The notes under the pieces: model-generated
Told to the model about the DNA's origin: nothing
Database searches by the model: none
Seen by the model: the letters and a program-made list of their open reading frames with translations, nothing else
Source: Alloprevotella tannerae
GTDB lineage: Bacteria; Bacteroidota; Bacteroidia; Bacteroidales; Bacteroidaceae
Assembly (NCBI GenBank): GCA_015259305.1
Contig: JABZGO010000006.1
Span: forward strand, 1-23,353
Direction: 5' to 3'
Length of the DNA: 23,353 nt
Made by a program: the position numbers and the translations under genes
In this document: positions 14,591 to 22,043 of the stretch, piece by piece
Layout of the letters: every line of letters begins with the position of its first letter
How positions within the stretch are numbered: the first letter of the stretch is position 1

Positions 14591-15538
14591 ATGAAGCGTA
14601 CAACTTTGATTTTTATGAACACCTGTCTTTTTGCGGTGTTCCTCTTCGCGGCTTGTCGCGGCAATAAAAAAGGAGATGATCTCTTAAAGCAGAACGAAGT
14701 GAAGATAGCCGTTGATGCTACTTTTCGCCCTATTATGGAAATGGAGTTGGATCAGTTTGCAAAGACCCATTTAGACGCAATTTTAAAACCCGTCTATTGT
14801 TCCGAAGATTCTGCCATCCGGCTCTTATTGAATGATAGTGTCCGCACAATTGTCGTGACTCGCAAGCTTACAGCCAATGAGCAGGAACGTCTGCGCCAAC
14901 ACCGCCTTTCGGGAGCGCAATCGCTGATAGCGACAGATGCCTTTGCCCTAATTGTCAATAAGAACAATCCCGATACACTGATCCGCGTAGATGAGATTCG
15001 TAAGATCGTTTCCGGCCAAATCACCCATTGGAATCAGTTGGAAAAAGGATCGAAGAAGAGTAAAATACATTTAGTCTTTGATGACTCCCGCTCCAGCACG
15101 GTACGCTATATGCGCGATTCCCTATGCGGTGGAAAGCCGCTCAAAGGAAATCTCTTTGCCCAAGGTAGTAATATGGCCGTCATTCAAGCCGTCAAAGATA
15201 ATCCCGATGCTATCGGTGTCGTAGGAACCGACTGGTTACGCGGCGACAATGCTACCGTACTGCCCAATTTTGACCATCTAGATGTGAAAGTGATGCTTGT
15301 TACGGCTAGCAAGGAGCAGTTTCCGCAGTATTATCGCCCCTATCAGTACAATATTGCGATGGATTATTACCCATTGACGCGCTCCGTGTACGTGATCTCT
15401 ACAGATCCGCATACCAATTCGCAAGCCAAATATCTTTACTTCTTCTTGAAGGGACAAAAAGGACAGCTCATTTTTTGCAACAACTCCCAACTCTTGCCCA
15501 GTATGCAAGTGCAAGTGCGCGATGTTTCCATCCATTGA
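14591..15538 (+). CDS. PstS-like substrate-binding lipoprotein
   Basis: The 315-residue product has a lipoprotein signal (LFAAC, Cys22) and the fold signatures of PstS-type periplasmic binding proteins. These are VKIAVDATFRPIMEM at the start, a middle hinge TDAFALIVNKNNPD and IRKIVSGQITHWNQL, and DDSRSSTVRYMRDSL (164-178) at the place where PstS holds phosphate with an SGT motif. Here the motif is SRSST, so the ligand may differ. No phosphate-transport genes (pstCAB) are nearby. In Bacteroidales this gene commonly stands behind the TonB system genes and ahead of the TPR gene. Its role there is unclear, possibly a periplasmic partner or sensor. A strong terminator follows at 15661-15720. Confidence 0.85.
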   Translation: MKRTTLIFMNTCLFAVFLFAACRGNKKGDDLLKQNEVKIAVDATFRPIMEMELDQFAKTHLDAILKPVYCSEDSAIRLLLNDSVRTIVVTRKLTANEQERLRQHRLSGAQSLIATDAFALIVNKNNPDTLIRVDEIRKIVSGQITHWNQLEKGSKKSKIHLVFDDSRSSTVRYMRDSLCGGKPLKGNLFAQGSNMAVIQAVKDNPDAIGVVGTDWLRGDNATVLPNFDHLDVKVMLVTASKEQFPQYYRPYQYNIAMDYYPLTRSVYVISTDPHTNSQAKYLYFFLKGQKGQLIFCNNSQLLPSMQVQVRDVSIH

Positions 15539-15565
15539 TGCAAACAGAGAAGCGTCTCTTGTGTC

Positions 15566-15585
15566 CTGCCACTCCACAGTGGCAG
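15566..15585 (+). terminator. Small hairpin just after the PstS-like gene
   Basis: CTGCCACT and AGTGGCAG form a perfect 8-bp stem with loop CCAC, 27 bp past the stop codon. It has no T run, so it may be an RNA stability hairpin rather than a terminator. Confidence 0.35.
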
Positions 15586-15660
15586 GCCGCGTGTGACCGA
15601 AGCTTTGCTTGAGTTGATGTAATGCCTGCGCAGGATAGATTCGTTCCTGCCATCTCTGAC

Positions 15661-15720
15661 CTAAGGCGGATAAGTAAGGCCAAAATATGCCTTGCTAGTC
15701 CGCCTTAGTTTGTTTTCCTT
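15661..15720 (+). terminator. Strong rho-independent terminator after the PstS-like gene
   Basis: CTAAGGCGGA (15661-15670) pairs fully with TCCGCCTTAG (15699-15708). The stem continues inward to AAGGC/GCCTT around loop CAAAATAT, and TTTGTTTTCCTTT follows. It closes the TonB-system transcript. Confidence 0.85.
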
Positions 15721-16310
15721 TACCTTCTTCCGCCATCTGTTGGCCTTTGTCAATCCTGGAGTGAATCAGGGCCAATTATTTATTAACGAAGCTTACGGCC
15801 TGCCTTTTAGTCTGCACATATTTGCGCACTTAGTTTGTGTTTTAGTTTCTCATTTTGTTCGTTGCTATTGTTTGCCGACAGCATACCATCGTTTGCTCGG
15901 GCCATACTATCGTTTGCCTGCGCCAAACTATGGTTTGCTCGGGCCAAACCATAGAGAGATAGGTGCAGCAAGTCTGCCAAACCTTTAGGGTGCTAATATT
16001 CAAAGAGACAAAATGGCGCAGATTTGAACGTGATCAAGATTGTCTGTTGACTGCTAAATATCGACAGACTCTCACAGTCACTTATAGCATCCTCCTTGAG
16101 GGCAATAATCTCTTCGAAGAATAATGCCGTCACAAAATAGCCAAAAGCGCAAAGCGCGTGTGCTTCAAAACAAAATGTTTCCTGCTCAAAAAGAAGCCCC
16201 ATGTGCATACCGCGGCGAAAAAGAGCAATGAAGTCCTATTCTATGATCTCAAATAACAATAAAAGGCCATATTTTTAGTTTACTTGTTAGTTGGGATTAA
16301 AAGATTTCGC
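15721..16310. other. Long gene-free stretch before the TPR gene
   Basis: Apart from array B (15862-15958) no feature could be supported. A minus-strand frame at 15993-16208 (71 codons) shows no domain, no signal peptide and no promoter. The 98-codon plus-strand frame over the array is explained by the 21-bp repeats keeping the frame open. Confidence 0.5.
15862..15958. repeat. Direct-repeat array B: 21-bp units with core ATACTATCGTTTGC
   Basis: Units start at 15862, 15883, 15904, 15925 and 15946, every 21 bp. The two central units read ATACCATCGTTTGC and ATACTATCGTTTGC plus a C/G-rich linker such as TCGGGCC. The first and fourth are diverged (TTGCTATTGTTTGC, AAACTATGGTTTGC) and the fifth fades after AAACCATAG. 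CTATGGTTTG (15928-15937) and CAAACCATAG (15945-15954) also form a perfect 10-bp inverted repeat with a 7-base loop. The core TACTATCGTTT is identical to that of array A about 11 kb away. No unique spacers are present, so this is not a CRISPR. Confidence 0.8.
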
Positions 16311-16318
16311 TAATTTTG
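16311..16318 (+). promoter_or_regulatory. Predicted -7 element of the TPR gene
   Basis: TAATTTTG matches TAnnTTTG. No clear TTTG stands 19-21 bp upstream, so only this half is supported. The start would be near 16325, about 120 bp before the ATG. Confidence 0.4.
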
Positions 16319-16444
16319 CCCTTAATCAGCTTGATGTAGTCTGATGTTCCTTATAAAAGATGAAGCAATCGGCCGTCGCAGAACCTGCACTTTTGGCTTA
16401 GTTGATGAACATTGAAGAAAAAGAATAAAGAAAAATAATAGATT

Positions 16445-17929
16445 ATGAAACAAAAACTGCTTTACAGTCTCGCTTTGGCAGCTATGCTTCTTATTGGCGC
16501 AGGAGCTGCAAAGGCGCAAAACGACAAGGGCTATGAGGCTAAGCCTCTGACCGGAGAGAATGCTGCTATGGCGCAGCAGGTCATGGATCAACAGTTGGAA
16601 CAGCCGGACAAAGCTTACGCTGTGTTCCTTAAGATGTTTAAGAATATCAAGAATGACAAGGACGAACTCATTAATGTTGGCGATTTCTTCTTGAACAAAC
16701 GTGTATTCCCCTTGGCAAAAAAGTGTGCTGATCAGTTGTACACCATAGCTCCGACCTACATTCCGGGTTTGATGTTTGAAGGCCGTGTGGCTTTGTTGCG
16801 TCATGATTATGGAAATGCCGGTATGCGTTTTGATGAAGTTTTGCGTATTGACTCTACAAACATTGCTGCCCTTAAGCAAAATGCGCACGTTTACAAGAAC
16901 GTGAACCCCGCAGTGGCAGTTGAAGCGCTCGAACGTATTCAAAAGATTGAGCCGGACAACTATAGTGTACAAAAAGAGTTGGGTGATATCAACTATAACT
17001 TGGACAAATATAAGGCAGCTGTGAAGAACTATAAAGCATTCTTTGCCGCTGTGCCTCAAGATACAGACCATATTTACCAAGCAACGGTAGAAAACTACGT
17101 GAATAGTTTGTATTCAACGGCTGATTTCTTTAAGTTGGCTGATGTTAGCCGCCAGTATCAGACGATGTTCCCGAAGTCGATCGCATTGAGGCGTATGGCG
17201 TTCTTTGCAGACGTGAACAACGAAGAGACAGAAAAGGCAAAAGAGTCTATTAAGTACTTGACGGAAAAAATGTTCCCGGATTCTTTTTACATCTACTTGG
17301 ATTATGAGTATGCCGGCACCTTCACAGCTGACCAGTTGAACGATGTTCCTACAGCTATTTCTTACTATGAGCAGGCATTAGCTTTGGATCCGTCAAAGGC
17401 AACCGGTTACAAAGACGTAGCAAATCTGTATAGCAGAAATAAGCAATCAGAGAAAGCTATCGAATACTTTAATAAGTATCTTTCATTGGCAGGTGACAAG
17501 GTTGACCCTCGCGATAACCTCCGCTTAGGTGAGATCTATGCGCGTGCTAGTCAAGATGAAACTATTTCTGCTGACAAGCGTAATGAGTATTTTGATAAGG
17601 CTGTTTCTCTCTTCGAGCAATTTAATAATGCTGAGACTGAACAATATCAATCTTCTTTAATGCTTGCACGTATGTTTGCCGGTAAGGGCGACATCAAATC
17701 TGCGGCAGCAGGTAAGGCACGTACTTACTTCGAGGAAGTATTGAAACGTTGCGGTACGAGCGATGACGTGAAGGCTGTTCGCATCCAAGCTTTGAGCTAC
17801 TTGGTATCTTATTTCATCCAAAACGATATGAATGCAGAGGCGCGTAAGGTGACAACTGAGTTGCTCTCTGTAGATCCAACGAACGACTTAGGCAAGCGAG
17901 CTTCCAGCTTCTTGAATAGCGCAAAGTAA
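16445..17929 (+). CDS. Periplasmic tetratricopeptide-repeat protein
   Basis: This 494-residue protein has a signal peptide (MKQKLLYSLALAAMLLIGAGAAKAQ, cut near residue 25) and is almost wholly helical after it, with TPR units across the chain. Clear ones are KRVFPLAKKCADQLYTIAPT, ALLRHDYGNAGMRFDEVLRI, NYNLDKYKAAVKNYKAFFAA, VPTAISYYEQALALDP and YSRNKQSEKAIEYFNKYLSL. Such arrays bind other proteins. It has no enzyme motif. In Bacteroidales a TPR gene of this kind regularly follows exbB-exbD-exbD-tonB and the PstS-like gene, which suggests a role in the same envelope function. Here it is separated by terminators and array B and has its own -7 element, so it is transcribed on its own. A perfect hairpin terminator follows. 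Confidence 0.9.
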   Translation: MKQKLLYSLALAAMLLIGAGAAKAQNDKGYEAKPLTGENAAMAQQVMDQQLEQPDKAYAVFLKMFKNIKNDKDELINVGDFFLNKRVFPLAKKCADQLYTIAPTYIPGLMFEGRVALLRHDYGNAGMRFDEVLRIDSTNIAALKQNAHVYKNVNPAVAVEALERIQKIEPDNYSVQKELGDINYNLDKYKAAVKNYKAFFAAVPQDTDHIYQATVENYVNSLYSTADFFKLADVSRQYQTMFPKSIALRRMAFFADVNNEETEKAKESIKYLTEKMFPDSFYIYLDYEYAGTFTADQLNDVPTAISYYEQALALDPSKATGYKDVANLYSRNKQSEKAIEYFNKYLSLAGDKVDPRDNLRLGEIYARASQDETISADKRNEYFDKAVSLFEQFNNAETEQYQSSLMLARMFAGKGDIKSAAAGKARTYFEEVLKRCGTSDDVKAVRIQALSYLVSYFIQNDMNAEARKVTTELLSVDPTNDLGKRASSFLNSAK

Positions 17930-17949
17930 AATACGAACTACAATCATAT

Positions 17950-17989
17950 AAAAGTCCTCTTGAACCTGAGAAGGTTCAAGAGGACTTTT
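17950..17989 (+). terminator. Terminator after the TPR gene
   Basis: AAAAGTCCTCTTGAACCT and AGGTTCAAGAGGACTTTT pair perfectly over 18 bp around a GAGA tetraloop, with four T at the 3' side of the stem, 21 bp past the stop codon. Confidence 0.85.
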
Positions 17990-18147
17990 GCTATATGGTA
18001 CAGTCGGAGGGGCTATTTCTTATTGTATTTGCTCCGGGTGGCTAATATTGTCCAAAGTTTTTTGCACGACATCCATGCGAAATACCAAGTGCGCTTTTGT
18101 CTGTGGTCTATAGTCTGCGCCAGTATTAATATTGTGCACCATTCAGT

Positions 18148-18193
18148 AAAGAAGAATCCCCGATAATGTGGTAGTTGTCGGGGATTCTTCTTT
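18148..18193 (-). terminator. Terminator of the rluD-ddl operon, overlapping the last stop codon
   Basis: AAAGAAGAATCCCCGA (18148-18163) and TCGGGGATTCTTCTTT (18178-18193) form a perfect 16-bp stem with a 14-base loop. On the minus strand the stem begins within the TAA stop of the GNAT gene and ends in TTCTTT. It can work in both directions. The 158 bp between it and the TPR terminator show no gene. Confidence 0.8.
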
Positions 18194-19241
18194 ATTCGTC
18201 GAGCAGATTGCGCACAGAGATTTTGAGGTCCGGCCAGTAATGGCTTAAAAACTCGCCCGGAGAAAGTGCATGAGCTTTGGGCGTTGGGTTATGAAGAACT
18301 TGATTGTTGGTGCATATCCACGTGCCATTGTTTTCCGAAACACTAAGATCGTCTTTAATCTGAATTTCATAAGAGGAAAACAAAGAGGGCTGATAGAAAA
18401 GTTGGACAAACTTCTGCATGTTTACGATACGCATCATCAAATAGGGTTGAGCCTCTGGTTGTGTTGGCTGACAAGGGGCACGATCATAAATGATCGGCAC
18501 ATCGTAGTGCTCTGAAAGAAACTGAATCAATGCCCCTTTTGCACCAGGACGCTTCGCCAAGAAGTCGCGTAAGACGACTCGTCCGTCCGATTCTTTAACG
18601 GCGAGTGCGATACCTGCAGGCTTGCCCTTACGCCGGGCCACTAAAGCCACTCCTCCCTCAAGATGGCAAGTGGAAATGGCGGCTTGCCAATCAGAAAATG
18701 AAGATAGTAGCGCATTATCTGTGCGCAGATCCATTTGTTGGTGCAAGACGAATACGTCTGCATCGTATGGCGTGATTGGGGTAATGGAGTAGGCGGGATA
18801 TGCATTGCCCGTAGGCAACCAATACTCTTCTTTACGATAAGAAATCGTAGCGTAAGCGCCGTGAGAAGGCTTTGTGTAGAAGCGGCGCAGGTCATCGTCA
18901 CCCGGAATCAGCATACTAAAGACGGCTCCCTGCGCATGTAGGCGTCGGTGGGCTTTATCTAAGAGTAGTTTTGCCAAGCCTTTTCCACGAAAATCGGGGT
19001 GTGTGCATAAGCCGGAGACATATCCGGCGTTTACGGTTTGCCCAAGGCAGCGCAAACGATAAGGGAGTAGTTGCATTACAGCGGCCGGACGCCCATCAAT
19101 ATAATGGATGAGATTGACAGACGGGCTGTATTTCTCTCGAAAATAGAGATCTAGAAATTCAGGGCTTTCGTTAGGAAAGCAAGTTTCCCACAAAGCTCTC
19201 GAATCTTCTAATTCTCGCCGTTGCAATTCTTCTGTTGTCAT
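18192..19241 (-). CDS. GNAT family N-acetyltransferase (Eis-like)
   Basis: The protein (349 residues from ATG 19241; an in-frame GTG at 19244 would add one) has a GNAT acetyl-CoA site, VSGLCTHPDFRGKGLAKLLL, with the R-G-K-G-L loop near residues 85-89. A second acetyltransferase-like half follows, then a C-terminal region (VNMQKFVQLFYQ ... LSPGEFLSHYWPDL) resembling the sterol-carrier-like end of Eis-type enzymes. These transfer acetyl groups to amines of small molecules or proteins; the substrate is unknown. Its ATG overlaps the TGA of the DUF2156 gene (TGATG), so the two are translationally coupled and probably act together. It is the last gene of the operon and its stop lies in the terminator stem. 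Confidence 0.85.
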   Translation of the reverse strand: MTTEELQRRELEDSRALWETCFPNESPEFLDLYFREKYSPSVNLIHYIDGRPAAVMQLLPYRLRCLGQTVNAGYVSGLCTHPDFRGKGLAKLLLDKAHRRLHAQGAVFSMLIPGDDDLRRFYTKPSHGAYATISYRKEEYWLPTGNAYPAYSITPITPYDADVFVLHQQMDLRTDNALLSSFSDWQAAISTCHLEGGVALVARRKGKPAGIALAVKESDGRVVLRDFLAKRPGAKGALIQFLSEHYDVPIIYDRAPCQPTQPEAQPYLMMRIVNMQKFVQLFYQPSLFSSYEIQIKDDLSVSENNGTWICTNNQVLHNPTPKAHALSPGEFLSHYWPDLKISVRNLLDE

Positions 19242-20182
19242 CACTCATTCGGTTCAATAGTCGGCGTATTGTTTTGCTCGCCCAGCGGGTGCTTCAACAT
19301 AATGGTAAATTTATGCAAGAGCAATTCGGGCTTATAGGATTCTTTTGCCCGCCGCAAGCCCGGAATTCCTAAATCTTCTTCTCGATTGATGTGTATGTAT
19401 TGCTCAGGTAGGCTTCGAACGAAATCGCGATTGATGACAGCATAAATTCCGTCGAAATTGTAGTCGGCTTTTTCCACGCAAACGTCGAACGTATCATAAT
19501 TAACCGGACCACCATAAGTGAAAGCTGCAATCTTCCCGTCTATTCGAATGACACCGCCTTGGCATCCCAGTTCCTCCCAATGAGAGAAAGCATATTCAAT
19601 GCTTTGTTTTTCAATATCAGGGCTTAGGCGACCGGCTTCATCCTCTTTGTGATCTTGCCATATTTCGCGTAGTCGGAGGCATTCGGGAATCAATTCCGGC
19701 GTGAGTGGCAGGAATTCATAATCGGGGTAAAGCTTTTGAAACTTATTGGCGTGATTGCGCTTTTGTTGGAGCTTTTTTCCGGCGAGTGTAGCTAATGCAT
19801 CTCGGTTGTAGATGTAATCTGTATAGCTGCGATCGGCTGTGGCAAAGAAATAGTTGGGCAGGGCATCGTTCATATAGTTGAGCGAATACTCTGTTACACC
19901 GAGCATCAAGAAAGGATGTCCTAATGCTGTGGCATCTGCAATCATATCCTGGATTACTTTAGCCCAATCACCTTTGCCCGTCGGTGCCAAATAAGCATTA
20001 TGACCTTCGGTCTTAAAGCGGAAGAGTAGCCAACCTTCGTGGATGGCCACCTCAGTATCGTAATAGAATCGCCAACTCATAAGGTTGACAAAATTAAGGT
20101 CGCAATTACGACATTCGGAATGGTATACTATTTCGCGTATGGCTTCGCGATCGGCCATTGTAATGGGGTGAAAATCGATCAT
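19241..20182 (-). CDS. DUF2156 domain protein (GNAT-like fold)
   Basis: The 313-residue protein resembles the DUF2156 family (related to the C-terminal domain of phosphatidylglycerol lysyltransferase MprF, PF09924). Visible blocks are an N-terminal region with CRNCDLNFVNLMSWRFYYDT, the central KKLQQKRNHANKFQKLYPDY, GGVIRIDGKIAAFTYGGPVN, and INREEDLGIPGLRRAKESYK near the end. The last matches the N-x-E-x-D-x-G-x-x-G-L-R-x-x-K-x-S-x-x-P pattern of aminoacyl- or acyl-transferring members. It has no membrane segments, so it is a soluble enzyme rather than a full MprF. Substrate unknown. It overlaps the GNAT gene downstream and follows the NigD-like gene after 32 bp. Confidence 0.85.
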   Translation of the reverse strand: MIDFHPITMADREAIREIVYHSECRNCDLNFVNLMSWRFYYDTEVAIHEGWLLFRFKTEGHNAYLAPTGKGDWAKVIQDMIADATALGHPFLMLGVTEYSLNYMNDALPNYFFATADRSYTDYIYNRDALATLAGKKLQQKRNHANKFQKLYPDYEFLPLTPELIPECLRLREIWQDHKEDEAGRLSPDIEKQSIEYAFSHWEELGCQGGVIRIDGKIAAFTYGGPVNYDTFDVCVEKADYNFDGIYAVINRDFVRSLPEQYIHINREEDLGIPGLRRAKESYKPELLLHKFTIMLKHPLGEQNNTPTIEPNE

Positions 20183-20214
20183 AATTTTATCTCAATGCTT
20201 CTGTGTGATGTTGT

Positions 20215-20847
20215 TTAGTAGCTAAACTTCTTTGTTATTAGACCTTGCTTGGTCTGAATTTGAATGGCAATAGAATCTCCTTTTTGGATATTGCACTGCA
20301 GCAATGGGCAAGAGAGATAAACTTCGCGCGTATAATGCTCCGGCTCTCCATTCCGGGAATGATAGAGCGTTATGTATCGCGTTTGTCCTCGAAGACCTTG
20401 ATCTATAAATCCCCAATAATGGGCTGCCTGGGGCTCGCCGGAAAGTATGTTTAAGCGTAGGTTGATGTAATCGCCTCCTTTCCAAATGGCTTGGAGTATG
20501 ACCGGGTCCATCTTGATTTTTTCGACCGGCAAGTTGATGGGACTTGGGGCCAAAATCGGTGCGATTTGTTTAAGTTCAGCTTTGTCATCAGCTATTGGAA
20601 TGAAGAAAATGCGGGCACGTAGTAGGGTGTCGCGATAGTTGACTTTGTATGTCTGAGATAAGTGGAAGCTTTTTCGATCATCGGTCGTAATACGTTCTAT
20701 ATTGCCGCCGTAATCTACTTTGACATCGGCTAAGTCAATACGATAATTGGGTGCATAGCCTTCTTCTTTCGTGCAGCTTGCGAAGATATACAAGCAAAAA
20801 AGAGTGGCAATCGAACCTATATATAATGTATGGCGCGCCTGCTGCAT
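20215..20847 (-). CDS. NigD-like lipoprotein
   Basis: This 210-residue product has a lipoprotein signal with FASC (Cys25) followed by a short polar linker. The rest is beta-rich, with DKAELKQIAPILAPSPINLP, a central KGGDYINLRLNILSG and AHYWGFIDQG, and a strand-like end RGQTRYITLYHSRNGEPEHY. The pattern and size fit the NigD-like lipoproteins of Bacteroidales, whose function is poorly known. It lies 6 bp after the acyltransferase gene and 32 bp before the DUF2156 gene, clearly within the operon. The family assignment rests on overall pattern rather than a sharp motif. Confidence 0.65.
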   Translation of the reverse strand: MQQARHTLYIGSIATLFCLYIFASCTKEEGYAPNYRIDLADVKVDYGGNIERITTDDRKSFHLSQTYKVNYRDTLLRARIFFIPIADDKAELKQIAPILAPSPINLPVEKIKMDPVILQAIWKGGDYINLRLNILSGEPQAAHYWGFIDQGLRGQTRYITLYHSRNGEPEHYTREVYLSCPLLQCNIQKGDSIAIQIQTKQGLITKKFSY

Positions 20848-20853
20848 TTGTCT

Positions 20854-22008
20854 TTATATTTTGGATACTGCTAACTTATTTTTGGCCGGATTGGCGTACA
20901 TTTCTAACAGACGTTCGCGTAAGAAAGCTTCATCTTTATTCGACAAATCAATCTTGTTAATTTGCTGTCTTAGATATTGTTCAAACCTTGTTTTATCCTC
21001 CTCCGAATAATGTGTAGTATTATCTTTCCTATCATTCAGCAAATCAAGCGCTACGAAGTTGTTGGGATAAAGGCGATAGTTGTGATAGATTTCTTCATCT
21101 AAGCGGCGGGCTGTTGCAGCAAAGAAATCAGCGTTTGAAAGGCCCTCTTGTTTTGCCATCCATTCATATAAACAAGGTGCACAAGCGTAGTGAATGCGTC
21201 CTTTGTAGCCCGCGAGGCCTGTCTGCATATTGATGAGATCATCAGCCGGCGTCTTTTTATATGCAGGATTGTCTCGCTTCATTTGAAACTCCTTTGCTTT
21301 TAAAAAGTCGCAAGGATCAAATTCATAGCTTATAGCCAACGGGACAATGTGCATAGCCTTTAAGCGCTCAGCAGCCGAACCTTCTCCGTCCATAGCAATC
21401 ATCTTTAATACGGCTTCTTGCGTACGATCATTGCCATCCTTAGCGCGTCCCTCGCGCTGTGCGATCCAAATTGGATTTCTCTTCTGCGAAATTACAAAAT
21501 GCATATATCTGCTCATAAGCTTGCTGGCTGAAAGCATTTCGCGCAAGCTCAAAGAGCGCTGTACAATAAAAGCCTTGTTCAAACGGACGATATGTTTAAT
21601 CCAAGGGTAAACGAGCAGGTTATCTCCAATCGCAATTTCTACAGTCTGTGGAAACTCTGCGTCAATCAGCAGAATATCCAATAACGCAGAATCTAAGATG
21701 ATATCTCGATGATTAGAGATATAAGTGTAAGGCATCTCCCTATCCGTCAGCGCAGAGATGTCTAAGGTTAACCCATTGCCGGTCTTTTGTATTAGTTGCG
21801 TAACAAAGCCGTGGATAAATTTCTTTTGAAACTCCAAGATACTTGAAAAGCTGCTCAATTGTTTTTCCAACAACGGTAAAGGCTGGTTGGGGAAAAGTTT
21901 TTGCAGCACATCTCTAAAAGCCTCGTCAGCAAACAAGGTCTTAATTGTAGCAACATAATCGCGATCTTCATAAGCACGTATCGCGTCAAATTCGGCAGGA
22001 GTAAACAT
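20854..22008 (-). CDS. Glycerol-3-phosphate/1-acylglycerol-phosphate acyltransferase family protein
   Basis: The 384-residue protein belongs to the PlsB/PlsC acyltransferase superfamily (PF01553), whose members attach fatty acyl chains to glycerol phosphate or related lipids at the membrane. Motif I is YISNHRDIILDSALL with His100. Residues GDNLLVYPWI and FIVQRS follow, and WIAQREGRAKDGNDRT (181-196) stands for the EGxR-type motif III. The usual motif I is H-x4-D; here the aspartates are at +2 and +6, so HRDIILD is a variant. There is no long membrane helix. It follows ddl after 35 bp in an operon with envelope genes, fitting a role in lipid or lipid-linked envelope synthesis. The exact substrate cannot be read from the sequence. 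Confidence 0.85.
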   Translation of the reverse strand: MFTPAEFDAIRAYEDRDYVATIKTLFADEAFRDVLQKLFPNQPLPLLEKQLSSFSSILEFQKKFIHGFVTQLIQKTGNGLTLDISALTDREMPYTYISNHRDIILDSALLDILLIDAEFPQTVEIAIGDNLLVYPWIKHIVRLNKAFIVQRSLSLREMLSASKLMSRYMHFVISQKRNPIWIAQREGRAKDGNDRTQEAVLKMIAMDGEGSAAERLKAMHIVPLAISYEFDPCDFLKAKEFQMKRDNPAYKKTPADDLINMQTGLAGYKGRIHYACAPCLYEWMAKQEGLSNADFFAATARRLDEEIYHNYRLYPNNFVALDLLNDRKDNTTHYSEEDKTRFEQYLRQQINKIDLSNKDEAFLRERLLEMYANPAKNKLAVSKI

Positions 22009-22043
22009 AGGATAGGAATAGTTTATAAAGGGAACAAACTGGT

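Noticed and set aside
15625..15634. 10-bp palindrome CCTGCGCAGG
   Set aside because: Single and short, between two stronger hairpins; no reason to call it an operator.
15692..15988. 98-codon plus-strand frame covering array B, with a 7-residue repeat
   Set aside because: The 21-bp period keeps any frame open. The start lies inside the terminator stem, and there is no ribosome-site context, signal peptide or domain.
15993..16208. 71-codon minus-strand frame in the gene-free stretch
   Set aside because: Composition is odd for an exported or soluble protein, with no promoter and no recognisable motif; left as intergenic.
16322..17080. 252-codon minus-strand frame
   Set aside because: It is fully antisense to the TPR protein gene, which has a signal peptide and TPR units; a shadow frame.
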